This document shows, one piece after another, positions 1-5,896 of a stretch of 5,896 bases of DNA; the first letter of the stretch is position 1; every line of letters begins with the position of its first letter. The notes beneath the pieces were generated by a model that did no database searches, was not told where the DNA came from, and was given only the letters and a program-made list of their open reading frames with translations. A program made the translations under genes and the position numbers. Source of the stretch: Verrucomicrobiales bacterium (GTDB taxonomy: Bacteria > Verrucomicrobiota > Verrucomicrobiia > Verrucomicrobiales > DEV007); NCBI GenBank assembly GCA_007123695.1, contig SLGN01000040.1:1-5896 (forward strand), written 5' to 3'.

Positions 1-3000
1 ACCTCGGTTTCCGCGACCTCCTCCCAATGAACGAGATCCGAACTCGCCCAATAGCGGAAGACAATCCCAGGACGCCCCGCCGGTCGTTGAAAACGCAGGG
101 TGAGACGCTCCACCGGCGGATCTCCTCCGTCGAACTCGAGGGCGGCAGCCGGAAGGGAGGTGAAGGAGCCGGGACCGCCTCCCAGCGCGAATTCGAGAAG
201 GTTGGGCATTCCGTCACCGTCGGGATCGGCCTCGGGCGCGGCGTCGCCTTCGGCGAGTTCGAAGAAGTCCGCCCAGTCCTCGTAGCTGGCGAAGTCGCCG
301 GGGCCGATCACGAGAGTGCCCTCGGCGTCGCCTTGGTAGCGGGGATCGACGATGGTGGCGGCGACCTCGTAGACGCCGACGGCGGCGGGGGGCTCGGGGG
401 AACCGTCGTAGCTGACCGCGACCTCGAGATCTGCGGGATCGGTGACGACAGAGACCGGCTGGGGACGCCCGTCGAAGATCCGGTCGAGCCCGTCGAGGGT
501 CACCGCGGCAGGGGCCCGGATCACCTCGACGAAGGCGACGCCCTCGAGATCCTCGCTCTTCGCCGAGACGACGAAAGGGCCTCCCGCCGCCTCCGCCGCG
601 AAGATGCCGCTGCCATCGATGGAGCCGCCTCCGCTCGCCGACCAGGCCGGGACCGGAGTGGTGCCGTTCATGGGATCGCCGAACTGGTCGTTGAGCTCTG
701 CGGAGAAACTCTGCGAACCACCCACCACCAGACTCGACGCCGAAGGCTCGACTTTCAGCGAAGAAGGCGTTTGGAGCACCCGAACGTTCATCGAACTGGA
801 AGCGGAGAGACCGGCCTCGTCGGTCACGGTGACGCTCAGGAGATAATCGCCGGCGCTTTCGAAGCGGGCCGTGGTGGACTGCGCTGCGTTGCTGCCGTTG
901 GGCTCGAAGGAGGGCGGCTCGCCCCCGCCCTCGCGCACGCCGCTCCAGGTGTAGACCAGAGCGGCCTCGCCCCCGTCGTCGGTGGCGGAGACGGAGAGTC
1001 CGACCGAGGCGCCCCGCACGACCGCGACGACCGAAGCGTCGTCGGGATCGGTTTGGCTTTCGCCGCTGTCGGCGGCGGCCGGGCTGGTGATGGCGGGGGG
1101 CTGGTTGGCGAGGTCGCCGTCGCCGACGAGGGATATCGTGTCGATCCACCAGCCGGGGCTGGCGATGGAGGCGTTGGTGGCGAGACCCCAGCGGATCTGC
1201 AGGGACCGGCCCTCGAATCTGGCGGCATCGACGAGGCTTACGACGGTTTCGACGAAGCCGCCGCTGTTCCCGGTCCAGGCCTGCTGCCCGGCGAAGTCGC
1301 TCGAATTGAAAAGCGAGCCGCGGATGGTCCCGGTGTAGCCGTTGCTGGTGAAGACGGTGCCCGAACCCGGAGAACCGACGCCGAACCAACCCTCTCCGTC
1401 GATGCGGAACTCGAGCCGACCTCCGTCGCGCCCGGACTGCAAGTCGTAGCGGTGCCAGAACTTGAGCTGCAGCTCGCTGGCGTTGGTGGGGATCTCGATG
1501 ACGGGGCTTTCCAGATAGGTGGTGGTGCGGGACGAGGGGCCGGGGGCGAACGCGGAGCGCGGGGGCGTATGGCTCCGGGCCGTGGAGACGGTCCAAGCGC
1601 TGTTTCCGCGTGCGTGCATGTAGGTCCACCCGTCGAGAGCCCCGTCGAAGCTCTCGCTCCAGATCGCGCCGAGCACGGTGAAGGCCTCGGCCAGCTCGGC
1701 GCTCTCGCCGCCGGGATTGGCCGCACGCAGGTTCCACAGCCCCACCGCGACGCCGCCGAGGTCGAACTCGGCCCGCAGCCTCGTCGGCGAAAGCCGCTCG
1801 ACGGAGAGGGCGGCCCGGTCGGGCTGCCCGGCGCGGACAAGGGAAAGCGCCGTCTCCTCGGTGAAACCGGTGCCGACCACCTCGACGGTGGCGGGGCCGG
1901 GCAGGGCGGCGGAGGGCGAGACCGACTCCAGCACGAGCGGCGGCGGCGGGGGCAGCTCGTTGGCGCTGCCGCTGATGAGGAGAGAGTAGTGCTGCTGGTT
2001 GTTGGCGAGACTGCCGCGATGGGTCACGATGCAGCGGTAGACGCCATGAACGCCGGGCGAAGCGATGTCGACCCGCTCGACGTTGTCGGTGTGGTTGGGG
2101 CCCCGCGTCGCGGGCAGGTCCATCGACCCCTGTGTCCAGACGCCGACGAAGGGCATGGTCCAGGGAAAGTGCTCGGTGCCGTCGGGTCCGACGACGCGCA
2201 GGTCGAGGTCGTTGACGAGGCGCGGACTGCGCAGGTCGTGCGTGTTGGTCGCCGCTCCCGCCGGATCGGTCCAGCAAAGCGTCACGCGGATGGGGGAAAA
2301 GCCGTCCCACACGAACTCTTGGGTTCGCGTCGGCGTGCCCGAGGAGAGCAGTTCCTCGGCCATGCGGACCTTGAGCGGGTTGGCGGCATGGTCGCGGACG
2401 AGGTCGGCGGCGGCCCTGCCGTTGACCAGGCCCCAGCCATGGCGGTAGTCGGGCCCGGGAGTGCCGAGGTCGTCGCCGGTGTGGATGAGCAGACCGCGGA
2501 GGGTGCTGGAACGCATCGCCCCGCCGGGAAACAGTCGGGCGTATTCCTGCACCAGCAGGGCGGCGGTGCCGGCCGCGTTGGGCGAGGACATGCTCGTGCC
2601 GCTGGCGATCCCGTAGGCGCTGTTGCTGCCGGCGAGCGAGGAGAAGAGCTCGTGCCCGTTGGCCACCAGGTCGGGCTTGATGCGGCCGTCGTCGGTGGGG
2701 CCGCGCGAGCTGAAGTCGTTGAGGTCAGCCCTCGACGGATCGCGGAGTCCGTTGCGCACCGCAGCGGTCACGGAACCGACGGTGACGACGTTCTTCGCGA
2801 CCGCGTCGAAGCCGATCGTCTCGAAGCCCCCGCGGTAGAGCCCGTCGCCCGGAGGATGGAGCGAGGGGTTGTAGGAGGCCACCGTAGCGCTGCCGGGGGA
2901 AAGGGCCACGGACTCACCGAGGGCGGGGTTGTCGGTGCCTTCGTTGCCGGCGCTGCGGAACATCAGGAAGTAGGGCGCGCTGTGGGCGATGGCGTCGCTG

Positions 3001-3947
3001 TCGCGGGCGAAGCTGTTGTAGCGGCCGAAGGCGTGCTCGGAGCCCGCCGCAGTGGTGCCGTTTCCCCACCATTCCCAGACGCGGCGCGGGCTGCCGCCGT
3101 CTACCCGGTTCCACCCGCTGATGTAGCCGTAGCTGTGGTTCGAGAGCAGCAGCGCTCCCGAATCGTCGGGCGAGGCGGCGCCGCGGGCGGTCATCTCGGC
3201 TTTGTCCTGGTTCCAGTCGTAGCTGTCGATGCGGGCAGCGGGGGCCATGCCGCGGGCGTCTGCGGTGACGCCGGCGGCGGCGAGCGTGCCGCCCACATGG
3301 GTGGCGTGGTCGATCACGGCGGCGCCGTCGCGGATGACGAGCCGCGTCCCGGTGGCGAACTCCCGGTGGGTGGCCCGGCCGGCCCCTCCGTCCCACATCC
3401 CGATGGTCACGCCCGATCCGTTCAGAGAGTAGGGCGCGAGGCGCAGGGTGCTGGCGCCGGTGGAAATGGCGGCGTTGGTATTGTGGGTGGTGAAGTAGAC
3501 GGGGCGTCCGTCCTCGAAGCCGGCGATTTCCTGCACGGTGCCGTCGGGCCGCTCGATGCGCAGGGGCAGGCCCCGCCGCCGGGCCTCGGCGCGGGCGAGG
3601 GTGCGGCGGCGATCATCGGCTTCGGCGATGAGGGCGGCGGCGCGCTCCCGCGCGCCCGGGGCGCCAAGGTCGCCGATCTCCTCCAGGATGTCGGCCACGG
3701 TGGGGATTGCGTCCCCCGCCGTCGCAAGGGCGGAAGGCGCCATCGCGGTCGCGGCAATATCGTCGTCTCCCGCCGACTGCTCGCCCCTGGCATCGGCGGA
3801 TGCCCCCGCCGGATCGTCGCCGCTAGCGCCGGGTGCGGAGGAGCGAGGGCCCCAGGAGTTCCATACAAAGGCGGCGGCAAGGGCCATCGCCACGACGAGA
3901 AGCCCCCCGTAGAGGAGCCGTCTGCCGCGTTGTCGCTGTCTTACCAT
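1..3947 (-). CDS. Secreted or membrane-anchored subtilisin-like serine protease (S8, KP-43-like) with multidomain C-terminal stalk; 3' end beyond window
   Basis: This is a predicted extracytoplasmic endopeptidase of MEROPS family S8; 1315 codons are visible and no stop is reached. Residues 1-29 hold a basic start (MVRQRQRGRR) and a hydrophobic segment (11-29), a signal or anchor without a clear AxA cleavage site. Residues 30-80 are a low-complexity Ala/Asp/Gly linker, and 85-175 are propeptide-like, with PVYFTTHNTNAA. The catalytic domain (about 176-520) has Asp186 in GMWDGG, His217 in DHATHVGGTLAAAG, oxyanion Asn335 in SAGNEG and Ser452 in SGTSMSSPNAAG, so the triad is intact. The motif LLLSNHSYGY (267-276) and the WDGG form of the Asp motif recall proteases common in Bacteroidota. 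Residues 522-661 match the KP-43 C-terminal beta-barrel (LVNDLDLRVVGPDG, NHTDNVERV). After PPPPP (666-670) come a TIG-like domain (671-759), a MAM/jelly-roll-like domain (762-945), PKD-like (950-1058) and Ig-like (1061-1145) domains, an MBG domain (1146-1214) and a DxDxDG loop (1241-1252). The ATG follows GGAG at 9 nt. Substrate unknown; domain borders are approximate. Confidence 0.93.
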   Translation of the reverse strand, partial: MVRQRQRGRRLLYGGLLVVAMALAAAFVWNSWGPRSSAPGASGDDPAGASADARGEQSAGDDDIAATAMAPSALATAGDAIPTVADILEEIGDLGAPGARERAAALIAEADDRRRTLARAEARRRGLPLRIERPDGTVQEIAGFEDGRPVYFTTHNTNAAISTGASTLRLAPYSLNGSGVTIGMWDGGAGRATHREFATGTRLVIRDGAAVIDHATHVGGTLAAAGVTADARGMAPAARIDSYDWNQDKAEMTARGAASPDDSGALLLSNHSYGYISGWNRVDGGSPRRVWEWWGNGTTAAGSEHAFGRYNSFARDSDAIAHSAPYFLMFRSAGNEGTDNPALGESVALSPGSATVASYNPSLHPPGDGLYRGGFETIGFDAVAKNVVTVGSVTAAVRNGLRDPSRADLNDFSSRGPTDDGRIKPDLVANGHELFSSLAGSNSAYGIASGTSMSSPNAAGTAALLVQEYARLFPGGAMRSSTLRGLLIHTGDDLGTPGPDYRHGWGLVNGRAAADLVRDHAANPLKVRMAEELLSSGTPTRTQEFVWDGFSPIRVTLCWTDPAGAATNTHDLRSPRLVNDLDLRVVGPDGTEHFPWTMPFVGVWTQGSMDLPATRGPNHTDNVERVDIASPGVHGVYRCIVTHRGSLANNQQHYSLLISGSANELPPPPPLVLESVSPSAALPGPATVEVVGTGFTEETALSLVRAGQPDRAALSVERLSPTRLRAEFDLGGVAVGLWNLRAANPGGESAELAEAFTVLGAIWSESFDGALDGWTYMHARGNSAWTVSTARSHTPPRSAFAPGPSSRTTTYLESPVIEIPTNASELQLKFWHRYDLQSGRDGGRLEFRIDGEGWFGVGSPGSGTVFTSNGYTGTIRGSLFNSSDFAGQQAWTGNSGGFVETVVSLVDAARFEGRSLQIRWGLATNASIASPGWWIDTISLVGDGDLANQPPAITSPAAADSGESQTDPDDASVVAVVRGASVGLSVSATDDGGEAALVYTWSGVREGGGEPPSFEPNGSNAAQSTTARFESAGDYLLSVTVTDEAGLSASSSMNVRVLQTPSSLKVEPSASSLVVGGSQSFSAELNDQFGDPMNGTTPVPAWSASGGGSIDGSGIFAAEAAGGPFVVSAKSEDLEGVAFVEVIRAPAAVTLDGLDRIFDGRPQPVSVVTDPADLEVAVSYDGSPEPPAAVGVYEVAATIVDPRYQGDAEGTLVIGPGDFASYEDWADFFELAEGDAAPEADPDGDGMPNLLEFALGGGPGSFTSLPAAALEFDGGDPPVERLTLRFQRPAGRPGIVFRYWASSDLVHWEEVAETE

Positions 3948-3956
3948 GGGGGAAGG

Positions 3957-3960
3957 CTCC
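3957..3960 (-). promoter_or_regulatory. Shine-Dalgarno site for the S8 protease
   Basis: On the minus strand GGAG lies 9 nt upstream of the ATG at 3947. This is good spacing, and together with the basic-then-hydrophobic N-terminus that follows it is the reason for choosing this start. The frame stays open some way upstream of the ATG, so a more upstream alternative start is not excluded. Confidence 0.6.
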
Positions 3961-3978
3961 GTCGTCTCGATTCCAGAA

Positions 3979-4008
3979 AATATAACGGCCTTTTTGGACC
4001 CTTCTCCA
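3979..4008 (-). promoter_or_regulatory. Putative sigma70-type promoter of the S8 protease gene
   Basis: Read on the minus strand, TGGAGA (4008-4003, 4 of 6 to TTGACA) is followed after 18 nt by TATATT (3984-3979, 5 of 6 to TATAAT). A start site about 7 nt downstream would give a leader of roughly 25 nt containing the GGAG ribosome site. The element sits in a short AT-rich island within a GC-rich region. This suggests the protease is transcribed on its own, at least in part. The -35 match is weak and the call rests on inspection only. Confidence 0.35.
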
Positions 4009-4134
4009 GCCGAAAAGAGACAAACCTCCGGCGGGGGCTGTTCAATGTGCCTCCAAGGATCCCCGTCGGTTACGCCCCCGGACTCGGGATCGGGTCACGG
4101 CGGCGCTGCCGAGTTCGCTTGCTCCGGTTGATGC

Positions 4135-5175
4135 TCACGGCAGGGCGGCGAGCAGGGCGATGGTGGCCCAGCAGGCGGCGGTGATCGAGAGAAACTGGTC
4201 GGGGCCGTGCGGATAGCCCGATTCGTAGTACTTCTGGAAGGGGTCGGCGCGGCTCCGCACGTGCCAGGATCCGTCGGGCAACTGCGCGTCGAGCAGCCAG
4301 GCGAGTCCCCGCTGCCAAGCGGGATCGGATTTCGCCTGCGGGTCCGCCCAGAAGAGCCCCACGAGGGCCGTTGCGGTCGCGTAGGCGTCGCTGGAGAGTT
4401 CCTCCAACTGGCCCCAGCCGCCGTCCTCGCGCTGGGTCGCCAGCAGTTGCGCGGCGGCGGCGGCGGTGTCTTCGTCGCCGCCAGCGTCGGAGCCGCCCGA
4501 GGCGAGGGCGAGCAGGCGGAAGACGCGGTCTTCGGTGGTCTCGGGAGGGGTCCGCCCGAGCCAGCGGCGCGCCCGCTCGACGCGGTCGGCGAGGCGTTGC
4601 GGGTCGAGGTCCCCGCCGTAGGCCCGCAGGCTTTCCAAGGCGACGTAGGTGGCGCTGAAGGGGCTTTCCTCCGCCGGCGGCCGGGTCGAGGGCGGAGTCC
4701 AGAAGTCGCGGTCGGACTGGTGTTCGAGCACGTACCCGGCCACGGTGCGGGTCGTCTCGTCGGCGGGCCAGCCACCGAGCTGCAGGGCCCACAGGGCCGA
4801 GGCCGCACCGAAGGAGGCCCCTCCCGGCCCGCGGCCCTCGGCGTAGCGTTCGCGATTCTTGGCGAGAACCCCGGCGGTGAAGCGCATCTGGGCCTTGAGG
4901 GCTTCGCCGAACTGGTCGAAGCCCTTTTCCCCCGCCGCGAGAAAGGCCGCCGCAGGGAGGCCGCTGTGATGGCAGGTGAAGCAGTTGGGACGCTCCCCGA
5001 TGGCGATGCGCGAACTCGTCTCGAGGAGTGTAAGCGAGCGGCCCGCCGCTTCGCGCAGCGTTTCGGGATCGGCGCCCGAGGCGGGGGCGGGGGCGGCGAA
5101 CCCGGCCGCGAGGGCGAAAACCCCGACCGCCCGGCGCAGGCCGCAGGCGAAACGATGGCGCGTCCTCGTCCTCAT
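4135..5175 (-). CDS. Exported prenyltransferase/squalene-cyclase-like alpha/alpha-toroid protein with CxxCH motif
   Basis: Complete 346-residue protein. A basic n-region (MRTRTRHR) and a hydrophobic stretch (about 16-30) ending in APA-S or ASG-A form a Sec signal peptide, with likely cleavage after residue 32 or 34, so the mature protein is periplasmic or secreted. Just inside the mature region is CFTCHH (65-70), a CxxCH motif of the kind that binds c-type haem. The rest resembles squalene-cyclase toroid repeats: Q153-W159 followed by FSATYVALESLRAYG, QREDGGWG (248-255) followed by DAYATATALVGL, and Q298-DGSWHV (to 306). The end, ESGYPHGPDQFLS with a Trp-containing helix, is one I recall from uncharacterised planctomycete, acidobacterial and verrucomicrobial proteins often annotated as cyclases. 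The acid motif DxDD of squalene-hopene cyclases is not visible, and the protein is much shorter than those enzymes (about 630 residues), so hopanoid synthesis is unlikely. A weak GGGAAG lies 9 nt before the ATG. It starts 84 bp after yicC, in the same direction. Function unknown. Confidence 0.88.
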   Translation of the reverse strand: MRTRTRHRFACGLRRAVGVFALAAGFAAPAPASGADPETLREAAGRSLTLLETSSRIAIGERPNCFTCHHSGLPAAAFLAAGEKGFDQFGEALKAQMRFTAGVLAKNRERYAEGRGPGGASFGAASALWALQLGGWPADETTRTVAGYVLEHQSDRDFWTPPSTRPPAEESPFSATYVALESLRAYGGDLDPQRLADRVERARRWLGRTPPETTEDRVFRLLALASGGSDAGGDEDTAAAAAQLLATQREDGGWGQLEELSSDAYATATALVGLFWADPQAKSDPAWQRGLAWLLDAQLPDGSWHVRSRADPFQKYYESGYPHGPDQFLSITAACWATIALLAALP

Positions 5176-5259
5176 GCCGACAAGCTTCCCGGCGCGGAGC
5201 GGTCCGTCAAGGGGCGGACTGCGGCGCGGAGGGGCGCTCGCTGCGGCCCCGGCGATCGG

Positions 5260-5896
5260 TCACTGCACGTTTTGGACCTGCTCGCGGATCTTTTCGAGCT
5301 CGCTCTTGGCGGCGACGACATGCCGCGCGATGGCGGCGTCGTTCGCCTTGCTGCCGATGGTGTTGAGCTCGCGGTGGATTTCCTGGCAGAGGAAGTCGAG
5401 CGGCCGCCCGACGGGCTCGGCGGCGTCGAGCTGGCGGCGGAACAGGGCGAGGTGGCTGTCGAGGCGGGTGAGTTCTTCGGTGACGTCGCAGCGGTCGGCG
5501 TAGAGGGCGACCTCGCGCAGGACCCGCTCGTCGTCGAGGTCGATGCCGAGGCCGGCTTCGGCGAGGCGGCGCAGCAGGCTCTCGCGGTAGGCGGGGGCGA
5601 CTCCGGGGGCCAGCTCCCGCACCGACGCGATTTCCCCGGCGATGCGCCCGAGCCGGTCGATCAGGTCTCCCCGCAGGTGGGCGCCCTCGTTTTCCTGCAT
5701 CCCGACGAGCTGGGCGACGGCGGCGTCGAGGGCGGAGAAAAGAGCCTCGCCGACCACCGCCGGGTCGGCGCCCGACTCGTCGATGCGGAAGACGCCGGGG
5801 GCGCGGAACAGATCGGCGGCGCTGGGCCGCCCCTCGACGAGCCCCTCGGCGGAAAGAGCCTCGACCGAAGCGAGATACTGTCGGGCGAGCCCCTCG
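5260..5896 (-). CDS. yicC: YicC/YloC-family endoribonuclease (N-terminus beyond window)
   Basis: The last 211 residues are present, ending in TGA. The family is usually about 290 residues long, so roughly 80 N-terminal residues lie off the right edge. The C-terminal DUF1732 region is very well conserved: CDVTEELTRLDSHLALFR (136-153 of the visible part), PVGRPLDFLCQEIHRELNT (161-179), IGSKANDAAI (180-189) and SELEKIREQVQNVQ (198-211). The earlier MQENEGAHLRGDL (66-78) matches the family's MREREGxxL segment. Known members are cytoplasmic endoribonucleases; E. coli YicC has been linked to degradation of the small RNA RyhB. In many bacteria guanylate kinase (gmk) follows yicC, but here the next gene is an unrelated exported protein. 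An in-frame GTG at 5757 is internal and not the start, because family homology (LFRAPGVFRIDE) continues upstream of it to the window edge. Confidence 0.95.
   Translation of the reverse strand, partial: EGLARQYLASVEALSAEGLVEGRPSAADLFRAPGVFRIDESGADPAVVGEALFSALDAAVAQLVGMQENEGAHLRGDLIDRLGRIAGEIASVRELAPGVAPAYRESLLRRLAEAGLGIDLDDERVLREVALYADRCDVTEELTRLDSHLALFRRQLDAAEPVGRPLDFLCQEIHRELNTIGSKANDAAIARHVVAAKSELEKIREQVQNVQ

Noticed and set aside
214..2310. 698-codon open frame on the minus strand
   Set aside because: It lies within the protease gene in another frame and gives an Arg/Pro-rich product typical of frame-shifted GC-rich coding sequence.
4082..4114. 6-bp inverted repeat (ACTCGG / CCGAGT) downstream of the toroid gene
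   Set aside because: The loop is 21 nt, the stem is short and no T-run follows on the minus strand, so it does not look like an intrinsic terminator.
27..4184. 1385-codon open frame on the plus strand
   Set aside because: It is the exact antisense register of the S8 protease, its product has no recognisable domain and is Gly/Ala/Arg/Val-rich, and it would overlap a gene with an intact catalytic triad.
4070..4808. Two overlapping minus-strand open frames of about 240 codons
   Set aside because: Both are frame-shifted shadows of the toroid protein gene, with Arg/Pro/Ser-rich products and no conserved motif.
4135..5175. Squalene-hopene cyclase assignment for the toroid protein
   Set aside because: The protein is about half the usual length, is exported, and lacks a visible DxDD catalytic motif. 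Only the repeat fold is shared.
5182..5210. Possible promoter for the toroid gene: TTGACG on the minus strand at 5210-5205
   Set aside because: The -35 match is good, but the hexamer 17 nt downstream is AAGCTT, which matches TATAAT at only 2 of 6 positions.
5202..5219. 5-bp inverted repeat (GTCCG / CGGAC) downstream of yicC
   Set aside because: The stem is short, the loop is 8 nt and there is no T-run. Such repeats are expected by chance in GC-rich sequence.

Overview
The window is GC-rich and fully coding-dense. All three recognisable genes lie on the minus strand, so they read from right to left. The C-terminal part of the large protease carries a calcium-loop segment of the form DPDGDGMPNLLEFALG, followed by a 'WASSDLVHWEEV' type segment. 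From my knowledge of such families, this pattern is typical of secreted proteins of Verrucomicrobiota, especially Opitutae-like lineages. The strong G/C preference at third codon positions fits. The taxon is an inference, not a proof.

Layout in transcription order. At the right edge is the C-terminal 211 residues of a YicC-family endoribonuclease, whose start lies outside the window. After 84 bp comes a complete 346-residue exported protein with a squalene-cyclase-like alpha/alpha-toroid fold and an unusual N-terminal CxxCH motif. After a further 187 bp, which contains an AT-rich promoter-like island and a Shine-Dalgarno sequence, comes a very large subtilisin-family (S8) protease. It fills the left two thirds of the window and runs off the left edge: 1315 residues are visible and no stop codon is reached. 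Its order is membrane anchor or signal, low-complexity linker, propeptide-like region, S8 catalytic domain with an intact Asp/His/Ser triad, KP-43-type beta-barrel, polyproline hinge, TIG-like domain, jelly-roll domain, PKD-like and Ig-like domains, MBG domain, calcium loop.

The three genes do not form an obvious pathway. YicC is a cytoplasmic RNA-processing protein. The other two are predicted to act outside the cytoplasmic membrane, and the protease appears to have its own promoter. I found no RNA gene, CRISPR array, mobile element or convincing intrinsic terminator. The main points of interest are the CxxCH toroid protein, the domain architecture of the protease, and an annotation trap: the strand opposite the protease is open for its whole length.
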